A stretch of DNA of 64,000 nucleotides from Streptomyces sp. cg36 (GCF_041080675.1 NZ_CP163520.1:6229501-6293500); one strand, 5' to 3'. Numbered from the stretch's first letter, positions 54,281 through 61,318 are shown. Notes: generated by a model from the letters alone, not told the origin. Made by a program: numbers and translations.

Positions 54281-54293
54281 AAGCGCTTGCTCA
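54281..54293. promoter_or_regulatory. TetR operator copy 2 (AAGCGCTTGCTCA)
   Basis: This site matches copy 1 at 53040-53052 over all 13 bases and sits in the promoter position of the minus-strand MaoC gene. Confidence 0.75.
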
Positions 54294-54358
54294 GCATGGT
54301 CGGGGCGGTCCCCGCTGTCAACGGCCGACGGGCCGCCGCAGTAGGGTTCCAGGGGTGC

Positions 54359-54383
54359 CGCAGATCAGAAACTACTGACTGCG
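54359..54383. repeat. Hairpin at the presumed left edge of the element
   Basis: CGCAGATCAG and CTGACTGCG form a 9-bp stem with one bulged A and a 6-nt loop AAACTA. It overlaps the GTG 54355 leader frame. Confidence 0.45.
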
Positions 54384-54434
54384 CGCGCCCTCACCGGCGA
54401 TGCCGCCGCGGACCCTGCTGCGACGGCCTGCACG

Positions 54435-56129
54435 GTGTGCTCCGCCCCGATCGCCCAGACCCCCGGCAAGAAGCCCCGGCAGTTCTGCACGAGCACCTGC
54501 CGCAGCCGCGCCCACCGCGCCGCCACGCGCGCCTCGAAGCCGACCCGAAACGTTGCAACGATTTCCCTGACCAGGGAAAACGCCCCCGCTTCACCCCCTC
54601 CGACTCCCGCGCCGCCCGGGGTCCTCCGCTTCCCGGAGCTCACCAAGAACCACTGGTTCTGGCTCGCGTCGATCCGGCACGCCCGCGGCACGCTCCCCTC
54701 CCGTGCCCGCCGCATCGTGAAGTTCTTGTCCGAGCAGCGCATCGCCGCCACGTCCGGCCGGATCATCGGCCGCCAGCACAGCGAAGGCGTGGACGGCGGG
54801 ATGGAACTCGCTTCGTACTACGCGAACAGGTACCGGCTCGCGGCCGACGCCTTCTGGGAGGACATGCGCCTTCTCAAGCACCTCGGCCTGGCCGAACAGC
54901 TCGTCCGCCCCGCCCCCGGCCGCAAGGCCGTCTACGCCCTCGTCCTTCGCACCGACGCGATCCCCAACGGCCTGCCCGAGGACCTTGCCCGTGCCCTGCG
55001 GGTCTACGACCTGCCCGAACCCGAGCCGGAGGACGAGGACACCCGCTACGGCCATCTCACCGACTCCCAGCCCGTCGCCGTGGCCCAGGTCGTTGCTGAG
55101 CCGGATCTGCCCCTCACGCTCACCGAGGAAGCCACGTTCCTTACTGAGCTCGCCGCTGCCCCTCGATGGGAGCACCCAGAAGGCACGTCCGCTGCCATCG
55201 CGGCCGCAGAGATCAGCCGCTCGTCGAAGGCCCTCGGGGCCCAGGGCGGGGTGCGTGATCTCCGGTGCACGGCTGTCCGGTCGAACACCGGCGAGCGCCT
55301 GATGCAACGATTTGGATCACGATCCGAAACGACTCCTCTATACCCAGAGGGTTATCAACCATCTGGTTTTGGTTCTTCTGCGGGTAGTTGGTGGTCGGGC
55401 TGTTCGATTCGAGATGGACAGGATCAAAAGCGGACGCCTTCGGCGGCAGCCAGAACCAGGAGCTTGCTTCCGGCCGGTCCGGACCTTGCCGCCGTCGCAG
55501 ATCGGGTCTTGCGCGACGTGTGGGCCGCGTGGAGGCGTGAACTCGGCCGAGGGAAGGTGATTCTCCGCTCCACCGATCGCGAGGCCAGTGGGGCGCCGCA
55601 CGCCGGTTCCGCATGGGAAGACCTGCGGCGGACGGTCGAGATCGCGCTCCGCAGGACCACGCCGGGCGACATCGTCGACATCCTGACCGCCAGCATCACC
55701 AACGCTGATGATCTCGGCCGGGTTGCCGGTTGGCGTCTGTGGAAGCTGATCAACACCAAGCGGAACGCCCAGGGGTATGGCCGGCGAGCCCAGGTCCAAC
55801 AGGCCCTGCACGTCACGCTCCGAGACGACCACAGCGCTTCCTACCTCGCAGACCGTCGCGAGTGGTTCGCCTTGTGCGATCAGCGCCGCCGCGAGGCCGA
55901 TGCCGCGCGGGCCGAGCAGCTGTCGGTCTATGAGCGCTGGGCCATCTGGCGCCTCACCGAGCCCCGCGAACCCACGCCTCCCAAGGAGTTCTCCCGGACG
56001 GTCGATCCGCGCAGCCAGGCCGTACGCGCCGGAATCGTGCGGCCCCAGACCGGCGGCACAGCCAGAGAACGAGCCGTCCTGGAACGCGCCCGCGCCGACA
56101 AACGCGCCCGCAAGACAGGACTCACATGA
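54435..56129 (+). CDS. Zinc-finger/helix-turn-helix protein, possible replication initiator
   Basis: The open frame gives 564 residues from GTG 54435, but its first cysteine pair (C-T-V-C) straddles that codon. The N-terminal zinc-finger C-x2-C-x15-C-x3-C (..CTSTCRSRAHR) is complete only if translation starts upstream. GTG 54355 opens a seven-codon frame (VPQIRNY, then TGA); one missing C near 54375 would fuse it to this frame. A winged-helix-like region follows (FRFPELTKNHWFWLASIRHARGTLPSRARRIVKFLS). The central part has AT-richer codons, and the C-terminus is basic and helical. I do not recognise a named family. Position as first gene suggests replication or regulation. Confidence 0.6.
   Translation: MCSAPIAQTPGKKPRQFCTSTCRSRAHRAATRASKPTRNVATISLTRENAPASPPPTPAPPGVLRFPELTKNHWFWLASIRHARGTLPSRARRIVKFLSEQRIAATSGRIIGRQHSEGVDGGMELASYYANRYRLAADAFWEDMRLLKHLGLAEQLVRPAPGRKAVYALVLRTDAIPNGLPEDLARALRVYDLPEPEPEDEDTRYGHLTDSQPVAVAQVVAEPDLPLTLTEEATFLTELAAAPRWEHPEGTSAAIAAAEISRSSKALGAQGGVRDLRCTAVRSNTGERLMQRFGSRSETTPLYPEGYQPSGFGSSAGSWWSGCSIRDGQDQKRTPSAAARTRSLLPAGPDLAAVADRVLRDVWAAWRRELGRGKVILRSTDREASGAPHAGSAWEDLRRTVEIALRRTTPGDIVDILTASITNADDLGRVAGWRLWKLINTKRNAQGYGRRAQVQQALHVTLRDDHSASYLADRREWFALCDQRRREADAARAEQLSVYERWAIWRLTEPREPTPPKEFSRTVDPRSQAVRAGIVRPQTGGTARERAVLERARADKRARKTGLT
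54554..54582 (+). repeat. 29-nt motif with palindromic core, copy 1
   Basis: TGCAACGATTT is followed by CCCTG-AC-CAGGG and AAAACG. With the flanking T and A runs the core is a perfect 18-bp palindrome (54562-54579). The preceding CGTTGCAACG (54551-54560) is a second perfect palindrome. Copy 2 is at 55303-55331. Confidence 0.8.
55303..55331 (+). repeat. 29-nt motif with palindromic core, copy 2
   Basis: The flank TGCAACGATTT is identical to copy 1. The core arms are instead GGATC-AC-GATCC, followed by GAAACG. Spacing is identical, but the two copies are read in different codon frames, so conservation is at DNA level. Confidence 0.8.
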
Positions 56130-56614
56130 ACACCAACTCGCCCACGGAGCAGACGATGACATCCCCCGCGCCGATCAGCGTCGCAGCGTCTCAGCTGAAG
56201 GCTGGCGATGAGATCCCGAGCTGGCCTGGGACCATCACGTGCGGCCCGGTCCGCAGTCCCAATGGATGGGGCTACGTCTTGGTCGAGATCGACGGCCGGG
56301 ACCACGACCTCGACGCCCACGAGGTCGTCACGGTCATCCGCCAGCCAGCGGTCACGGACGTCTGCGTGCCCGGGGCCTTCCTGGCCGCTGCCTCCATCTG
56401 CTGCCCGGCCGGACTGCCCGGCTTCCTCACTGCACCTGGCCCACCGCGCTGCGGGACCCGTCCCGTCCAGCTGCGGCTCATGGCCGAGGAGAAGGAACAA
56501 CTCGCCGACATCGCAGCCCTCACCTGGTGGGAGTGCGTCCAGGACCCAGACGGCCCGTCCGTTCTGTTCGCCGATGCCGCCCGCGGTGTCGCTGGACTTC
56601 TGGACGGCCGCTGA
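56126..56614 (+). CDS. Unrecognised element protein (162 aa)
   Basis: It starts in ATGA overlap with the preceding stop and ends in TGATG overlap with the WhiB-like gene, so all three are probably coupled. The N-terminal half looks beta-rich (SQLKAGDEIPSWPGTITCGPVRSPNGWGYVLVEIDGRDHDLDAHEVVTVI). The middle has three cysteines near CCPAGLPGF. The C-terminus is acidic and helical. No family recognised. Confidence 0.6.
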   Translation: MNTNSPTEQTMTSPAPISVAASQLKAGDEIPSWPGTITCGPVRSPNGWGYVLVEIDGRDHDLDAHEVVTVIRQPAVTDVCVPGAFLAAASICCPAGLPGFLTAPGPPRCGTRPVQLRLMAEEKEQLADIAALTWWECVQDPDGPSVLFADAARGVAGLLDGR

Positions 56615-56928
56615 TGCTGCCCCTCGCCTCGATACTCACGGAAACCGACCCCGGCCTCGACCGCGACCAAGTCGGCCCGGCCGGCATGGGCTGGCGCCAC
56701 CGCGCGGCCTGCCGGAACCAGCCGGTCGACCTCGACTGGTTCTTCCCCAGCAGCGGCGAAGCCGCCCGCAGCCTGACGGCCGCCCGGGAGGTCTGCGACG
56801 TGTGCCCGGTCAAGCCGGAGTGCCTGGCGTACGGGCTGGCCAGCGAGCAGATGTGGGGCGTGTGGGGCGGCGTCCTCGCCGACAGCGTCGAGTGGCGGGC
56901 CCTCGGCGGAAGGCCGAGGAACACATGA
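56614..56928 (+). CDS. WhiB-like (Wbl) transcription factor
   Basis: This 104-residue protein has the four Wbl cysteines, Cys33, Cys61, Cys64 and Cys70, in the spacing C-x27-C-x2-C-x5-C. The turn motif GVWGG is at 82-86. They would hold a redox- or NO-sensitive 4Fe-4S cluster. Wbl proteins bind sigma-factor region 4 or DNA. An element-borne Wbl may control the element's own transfer genes or the host. It starts at TGATG overlap with the upstream gene. Confidence 0.9.
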   Translation: MLPLASILTETDPGLDRDQVGPAGMGWRHRAACRNQPVDLDWFFPSSGEAARSLTAAREVCDVCPVKPECLAYGLASEQMWGVWGGVLADSVEWRALGGRPRNT

Positions 56929-56996
56929 CCGGCGGCCGGACTCAGAGCAGCCCCCGCCAGATCGGGGCGGGGGCCCCGGCGAGCGCGCGCAGCGGT

Positions 56997-57287
56997 TCAG
57001 CCGTCGGTGCCGGCCGTCTTGGTCTGGGCGGCCTTTCGGCGGTTGGCCGCGGTGCGCATCCGGCTGACGGTCGCCTCGTTGTAGTCCGCCGCGTCGGCGG
57101 CCTCCGTGACCACGAGCACGCCGCGCTCGATGTAGGCGAGGACCGTCTCGTTCAGGAGCTCGCGCTTCTTGGTCAGGGATTTCTCCGCGTCGGTGACGTC
57201 CTGCCGCAGTTTCTGGAGGAACTGCTCGGCGTCGAGGCGGGCGGCGTCGGCTTCACGGTCGAGGACACGTCGGCGGCGGGGCGGCAT
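56997..57287 (-). CDS. Small coiled-coil/HTH protein, possible element repressor
   Basis: This is the only clear minus-strand gene in the element. The 96 residues have a basic start (MPPRRRRVLDREAD), a coiled-coil stretch and an HTH-like segment (VTEAADAADYNEATVSRMRTAANRRKA). Small divergent DNA-binding proteins of this kind often act as Kor-type repressors. The divergent spacer 57288-57556 carries repeated CATGAC motifs, consistent with autoregulation. Function is inferred. Confidence 0.6.
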   Translation of the reverse strand: MPPRRRRVLDREADAARLDAEQFLQKLRQDVTDAEKSLTKKRELLNETVLAYIERGVLVVTEAADAADYNEATVSRMRTAANRRKAAQTKTAGTDG

Positions 57288-57394
57288 GCGCCCATCATGA
57301 CAAGCCCGTCAAGACCCGTAGGTCGTGGGTACGAACCGGCCACCCCGCCCGACCACGGTGGCCAAAACCCCCCCTTGTGGCATGACGAGCAAGT

Positions 57395-57412
57395 CATGAC
57401 TATGAAGTCATG
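57395..57412. promoter_or_regulatory. CATGAC inverted repeat in the divergent spacer
   Basis: CATGAC (57395-57400) and GTCATG (57407-57412) form a perfect inverted repeat with a 6-nt spacer. Further CATGAC copies lie at 57381-57386 and near 57295. GCAAG...CTTGC also frames the core. It is a good operator candidate for the minus-strand small protein. Confidence 0.6.
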
Positions 57413-57489
57413 CCTTGCGAGTCGAGGCAGCGCACAACGCACGACGGCCCGGCCCGGTGCGGACACACCAGGACGAGCCGAAACGCGAA

Positions 57490-57519
57490 CCACCCCCGGC
57501 GCGGACACGCCAGGGGTGG
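57490..57519. terminator. 12-bp stem-loop upstream of the small-gene operon
   Basis: CCACCCCCGGCG and CGCCAGGGGTGG pair over 12 bp with one mismatch around a 6-nt loop. It sits 37 bp before the next plus-strand start. It could terminate incoming transcripts, attenuate the operon, or be a leader structure. Confidence 0.5.
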
Positions 57520-57556
57520 CTCTGACCCGACACCTCACGTGCATGAGGAGCGAGCT

Positions 57557-57748
57557 GTGCCCGATCTTTCCATGCCCACCCCTGCCCGCTTACGGCAGGC
57601 CACCGCGGACGCCGGCCACCGCGCCCGCGCCCTCCGCAGCGCCCGCATCGCCGACTCCGTCACCCCGGAGTCAATCGCGGCGACGGCCGACGCCGTCACC
57701 GCCCACCTTGACGCCCTCACCGCCGCCCGTATCGACGGCCGCCGCTGA
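57557..57748 (+). CDS. Small helical element protein (63 aa)
   Basis: GTG start with GAGGAG upstream. The protein is Ala/Arg-rich and helical (TPARLRQATADAGHRARALRSARIADSVTPESIAATADAVTAHLDALTAARI). Its stop overlaps the next start as TGATG. No family recognised. Confidence 0.6.
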   Translation: MPDLSMPTPARLRQATADAGHRARALRSARIADSVTPESIAATADAVTAHLDALTAARIDGRR

Positions 57749-57966
57749 TGGGCCTCCTCAACCGCCTCCTCGGCGGCACCAACGACTACCGCGCCCCCAA
57801 CGCGACCCCCCGCTACCGGGAACGCGAAGCGCCCCAGGCCAAAGCCGCCCGCAAGACGGCCACGGCCCGCGCCGACCGGGCCGCCCGGCACCGCCGCAAC
57901 CTGCCCTCCGACCCGGACCCGTTCACCGGCCGCACCGGCGGCGAACGGAGCCGGTGGCGCTGGTGA
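57748..57966 (+). CDS. Small basic element protein (72 aa)
   Basis: It starts MGLLNRLLGGTNDYRAPNATPRYRERE and is then rich in Arg/Lys/Ala. Short basic proteins with this start are common in Streptomyces conjugative elements, but no function is known. It is coupled at both ends (TGATG and GTGA). Confidence 0.6.
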   Translation: MGLLNRLLGGTNDYRAPNATPRYREREAPQAKAARKTATARADRAARHRRNLPSDPDPFTGRTGGERSRWRW

Positions 57967-58145
57967 CCACCCGCTGCCAGTTCGACATCGCCCCGGCGAC
58001 GCTCACCGTCGCCCGGCTCCGCGACCAGGACGAAGCCCACCGGCAAGGGCTCTGCGCCCGGCTGTGGGCCACCGAACAGGCCCGCCGCCGCGACCGCAAC
58101 GCCCTCCACCCGACCACCACCAACCAGGAAGACCGCGACTCATGA
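57963..58145 (+). CDS. Small element protein (60 aa)
   Basis: GTG start overlapping the preceding stop (GTGA). A helical, charged sequence (LTVARLRDQDEAHRQGLCARLWATEQARRRDRNAL) has one cysteine. Unrecognised; coupled to the next ORF through ATGA. Confidence 0.55.
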   Translation: MTTRCQFDIAPATLTVARLRDQDEAHRQGLCARLWATEQARRRDRNALHPTTTNQEDRDS

Positions 58146-58213
58146 CCGCCACCGCGCACCCCCGACTTCTCGCCGACCACCGGCACAGTCCCCTCGCCGG
58201 GGGTGCGCGGTGA
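58142..58213 (+). CDS. Very short coupled ORF (23 aa)
   Basis: ATG 58142 overlaps the preceding stop (ATGA) and its own stop overlaps the GTG start of the Spd-like gene (GTGA at 58210-58213). The 23 residues include three histidines (AHPRLLADHRHSP). It may simply ferry ribosomes between neighbours, or encode a small peptide. Confidence 0.4.
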   Translation: MTATAHPRLLADHRHSPLAGGAR

Positions 58214-59631
58214 CCACCCCCGAGCCCCCGAAACAGGAGCGGCTGTCCCGCTGGGAGATCGCCCTCGCCGCCACCGCCGCCGCTCTCGCCGTCACGGCCG
58301 GCACCTTCGGACTGATCCTGTCGTTCAGCACCGTCTCCTCGTGGGCGGACACCCGCGGCTTCAAGTTCCCCCCGCTGGTCCCGCTCGCGGTCGACTTCCT
58401 GATCCCCGCGTCCGGCGTCGCCTACGTCCTCCTCGTCCGCCTGGACATCCCGCTGTGGTGGCTCCGCTACGCGCCCTGGGCCCTGACCGGCGTCACCGTG
58501 TTCCTGAACATCCCCAAAGGCAGCGAGGCCGGGATCGGGGAGATGGTCGGCCACGCGGCGATGCCCGCGGTGTGGGCGTTCGTGACCGAGGTGTTCATCC
58601 ACGTCTACCGGGCCAAGCGCGGCATCCGTACCGGGCGCCGGATGGAAAGCATCCGCTGGGCTCGCTGGCTGCTCGCCCCCGTGCCCACGTTCCGGCTGTG
58701 GCGGCGCATGAAGCTGTGGGAACTCCGCTCGTACGACCAAGTCCTCAAGCTCGAACGAGAGCGAATCGCCTACCGCGACCACCTCCGGAGCCGCTACGGC
58801 TGGGCATGGCGGCGCACGGCCCCGGTCGAATCCCGCATGCCGCTGCGCCTGGCCAAGTACGGCGTTCCCCTCGCGGAGACGGCCCCGGCGGGTCTGGCCG
58901 CCGCCGGGATCAAGCCGACTGCCGTCACTCCGGACGGCCACGCGGCGGAGGCCACGGAGGTGACCGCCACGGTGGAACGCGCGAGCACCCCGACGGGCGG
59001 GCCAACCGAACCGCCCGCACTTCCGCACGCGGAGGAGGTCCCTTCCCTCCGTGCCCTCCTGCCGGCGCGGCAGGCCGCCTATGCGGCGGAGGAGGTCGTG
59101 AGGAAGCCGAGGGAGGAGGTCACCGCCCGCATCCCGGAGGAGGTTCCCTTGCTGCCTCCTCCGCCGGACCTCCTCCACCACGACAACGACGTGGAGGAGG
59201 TCGAAGAAGGCTTGGCGAACTGTGCGGAGGAGGTCCTGGAGGAGGTCCCTCTGCTGCCTCCTCCGCCGGACCTCCTCCACCTCGACCACGGCACGGAGGA
59301 GGTCTCGCGGGCCGCCCTCTCGACAGGCGGAGAAATCGACATTGCGCCGCAGGTCACGGCGGAGGAGGTTCCTGCGCCGGAGCCCACGGAGGAGGCCACG
59401 GAGGACGTCCTCCGCAAGGCCCGGACCGAGGCCCAGAAATGGGCGCAGAGCCCCGAAGGCATCGCCCTGCGCGAGGAGATCCGCAAGCAGCTCCTCGCGC
59501 TCCTGGACCGCGCGGAGGAGGTCTCCCCGGCCGACTTCGCCCGCGAGCACCCCCACTACCGGGTCACCCGAAAGTACGTCGCCGACCAGCTCAAGTGGGC
59601 CCGCGCTCACGCGCACAAGCCGACTACCTGA
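58210..59631 (+). CDS. DUF2637 (Spd-like) membrane protein with EEV repeats
   Basis: This 473-residue protein has four N-terminal transmembrane helices of the DUF2637 spread-protein type: IALAATAAALAVTAGTFGLILSF, PPLVPLAVDFLIPASGVAYVLLV, WALTGVTVFLNIP and AMPAVWAFVTEVFIHVY. A basic cytoplasmic segment follows (RLWRRMKLWELRSYDQVLKLERER). The last 200 residues are acidic with about ten Glu-Glu-Val units and two PLLPPPPDLLH blocks, then a helical DNA-binding-like C-terminus. Spd proteins promote intramycelial spread of conjugative DNA. Confidence 0.78.
   Translation: MTTPEPPKQERLSRWEIALAATAAALAVTAGTFGLILSFSTVSSWADTRGFKFPPLVPLAVDFLIPASGVAYVLLVRLDIPLWWLRYAPWALTGVTVFLNIPKGSEAGIGEMVGHAAMPAVWAFVTEVFIHVYRAKRGIRTGRRMESIRWARWLLAPVPTFRLWRRMKLWELRSYDQVLKLERERIAYRDHLRSRYGWAWRRTAPVESRMPLRLAKYGVPLAETAPAGLAAAGIKPTAVTPDGHAAEATEVTATVERASTPTGGPTEPPALPHAEEVPSLRALLPARQAAYAAEEVVRKPREEVTARIPEEVPLLPPPPDLLHHDNDVEEVEEGLANCAEEVLEEVPLLPPPPDLLHLDHGTEEVSRAALSTGGEIDIAPQVTAEEVPAPEPTEEATEDVLRKARTEAQKWAQSPEGIALREEIRKQLLALLDRAEEVSPADFAREHPHYRVTRKYVADQLKWARAHAHKPTT
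59031..59523. repeat. Array of GGAGGAGGTC decamers with two large hairpins
   Basis: Direct copies of GGAGGAGGT(C/T) start at 59031, 59088, 59112, 59136, 59193, 59226, 59238, 59295, 59361 and 59514. Inverted copies (GACCTCCTCC) are at 59167-59176 and 59269-59278. Direct 59238 and its inverted partner form an 11-bp perfect stem (59238-59248 with 59268-59278). The 59136 pair forms the same stem with one mismatch. Confidence 0.85.
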
Positions 59632-59649
59632 CCGATCCCAAGGACGACG

Positions 59650-59832
59650 ATGACCTCCTCCATACCCACGGTCCGTGGCGATGTCTGCGGCTGCACGGTG
59701 ACCGTCCTGCCCACCGCCGAGTACCGGTCCACGCCGACACCGACCCGGGTCTTACGGGCCCAGGTCGGTGCGGATGAGCAGCGCGTCCGGTTCTACCTGT
59801 GGCGGCTCCTCGGTGTCGGGGGAGCGCGGTGA
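59650..59832 (+). CDS. Small element protein (60 aa), possible transfer protein
   Basis: A beta-rich short protein with Cys-Gly-Cys near residues 13-15 (VRGDVCGCTVTVLPTAEYR) and a C-terminal FYLWRLLG helix. It lies between two membrane-protein genes and its stop overlaps the next start (GTGA). SpdA-like small transfer proteins occur in this position in related elements, but I cannot confirm the family. Confidence 0.55.
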   Translation: MTSSIPTVRGDVCGCTVTVLPTAEYRSTPTPTRVLRAQVGADEQRVRFYLWRLLGVGGAR

Positions 59833-60776
59833 CCACGACCGACGAGCCCGCGGCCACCGAGGCCGGCGAGGTCGATCTGCACGTGCCGCTGCCGCCCGAG
59901 CAGCCCATGCCCGTGCCCGTCGAGCCGCCCGAGCCTGAGTGGTGGCAGCAGCCGGGGGCGTACGAGCCGGTCCCGGCCACGCCGTCGCAGGCCGTCCCGC
60001 CCAAGCCGACCACCCCGCCACCCGCCAGCGAGGACCAGGAGGAGTCCAGGTTCGTGACGCCGACCATGCCGACCGCCCCGCCGACCGCGCACCTCCTCGA
60101 CCAGGACGACCCGGTCGAAGGGGACGAGGACGTGGATGGCCAGGAGCAGCCGGACACCCGCGCGGAGCGGCGCCGCCTGCGCCGGGTCCGCCTTCCTCGC
60201 CCGCGCCGGGCCGACCCCGACCCGGATACGGGGGACAGCGAAGCCCCGGCCGCCGAGGACGCCGACCAGGAGCAAGGGCCTCGTGGGGACGACGGGTACT
60301 GGCCGGTGGTCGGCGCGGAGATCCGGCAGGGCTTCGAGCCGCTGCGGAACGAGGTGGCCGCGCTCACCGCGCACTTGTACGCGGTGAAGGTGGGCGAGGA
60401 GGAAGCGGCCAGCCCCCGCAAGCTCGCGCACGCCGTACGGACGGGACGGTTCAAGCGCTACGCGCCCGCGCTCGCCCTGCCCCTGATCCCGATCCCGCCG
60501 TTCGTCCCGGCCGTCGGCGGGTTCTCCCTCGCCAAGGTCTACGCCTCGGTGCCGCAGTCGATGGCGGCCGACATGCACACCGGGGTCGCGATCGCGGCCG
60601 CCGTGTCCCTCGTCCCGGCCGCCGTCCTCGTCTGGCGCGTCGGGAAGCACCTGAAGGCCCGCACGAAGCCGGGGTTCACGCTGCGCGTCGCCACTGCCAC
60701 CAGCCTGATCGGCTCCCTCCTCTACGGGCCGATCGGCGCCTACGCCCTCTACCTCACGAACGGAGTCGTCGCATGA
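59829..60776 (+). CDS. Element membrane protein with long Pro/Glu-rich N-terminus
   Basis: This 315-residue protein has about 160 disordered acidic/proline-rich residues, a basic RRRLRRVRLPRPRR patch, and a helix. Four hydrophobic segments lie in the last 110 residues (ALALPLIPIPPFVPAVGGF, GVAIAAAVSLVPAAVLVWRV and the GSLLYGPIGAYALYLTN end). It resembles SpdB-type spread proteins in layout only. GTG start overlaps the previous stop. Confidence 0.6.
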   Translation: MTTTDEPAATEAGEVDLHVPLPPEQPMPVPVEPPEPEWWQQPGAYEPVPATPSQAVPPKPTTPPPASEDQEESRFVTPTMPTAPPTAHLLDQDDPVEGDEDVDGQEQPDTRAERRRLRRVRLPRPRRADPDPDTGDSEAPAAEDADQEQGPRGDDGYWPVVGAEIRQGFEPLRNEVAALTAHLYAVKVGEEEAASPRKLAHAVRTGRFKRYAPALALPLIPIPPFVPAVGGFSLAKVYASVPQSMAADMHTGVAIAAAVSLVPAAVLVWRVGKHLKARTKPGFTLRVATATSLIGSLLYGPIGAYALYLTNGVVA

Positions 60777-61318
60777 CGCTGTCCTTCATCACCCTGTCCG
60801 CGCCCGCCCCGCAGGTCGGCACCGGGGCCGTCGCGGCCGGCGGGTTCGGCGCGATCGTCTTCGGCATCCTGACCACCGTCTGGTACGTGCGGCAGTGGAA
60901 GAACGCCAAGCGCCGCGAGACCCGCGCCCCCTACCTGCAAGGCATGTGGACCGGCGTCACCCTCGGCATGACCGGCGGCGTCATAGGGTCCCTCGTCCTC
61001 GCGCTCACATCGGTCGCGGCGGTCGGCGGCGACCTCGCGATGCAGACCGGGGCCGGAGCCCAGGTCGGCGGGGCCACTGCGGGCCGTACCGGGCAGGCCA
61101 CCGCGGCGATCGCCCTGATCGGGCTGGTCGTTCTGGTGTGGAACGTGTCGGGCTGGTCGGCGGGCGCGAAGGACGGCAAGGTCCCGTACTTCATGGGGAT
61201 TACCAGCGGGGCATCGTTCGGCCTGGGCGGCGGACTCCTGCTCGTCCTGACCGGCGCGGTCGGCATGGTCTCCAACTCGCTGGGCGGGATCATCCTGAAC
61301 CTGGTCGGGGCCCGGTGA
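60773..61318 (+). CDS. Element multi-spanning membrane protein (181 aa)
   Basis: This protein is hydrophobic throughout, with about five Gly/Ala-rich helices (AVAAGGFGAIVFGILTTVWYV, GMTGGVIGSLVLALTSVAAV, AIALIGLVVLVWNV and SFGLGGGLLLVLTGAVG). It is ATGA-coupled upstream and GTGA-coupled downstream. Family not recognised. It probably works with the two flanking membrane proteins in transfer or spread. Confidence 0.65.
   Translation: MTLSFITLSAPAPQVGTGAVAAGGFGAIVFGILTTVWYVRQWKNAKRRETRAPYLQGMWTGVTLGMTGGVIGSLVLALTSVAAVGGDLAMQTGAGAQVGGATAGRTGQATAAIALIGLVVLVWNVSGWSAGAKDGKVPYFMGITSGASFGLGGGLLLVLTGAVGMVSNSLGGIILNLVGAR

Noticed and set aside
54228..54434. tRNA gene as an attachment site for the element
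   Set aside because: No cloverleaf with a TTC-type T arm could be recognised by eye. A covariance-model search would be decisive.
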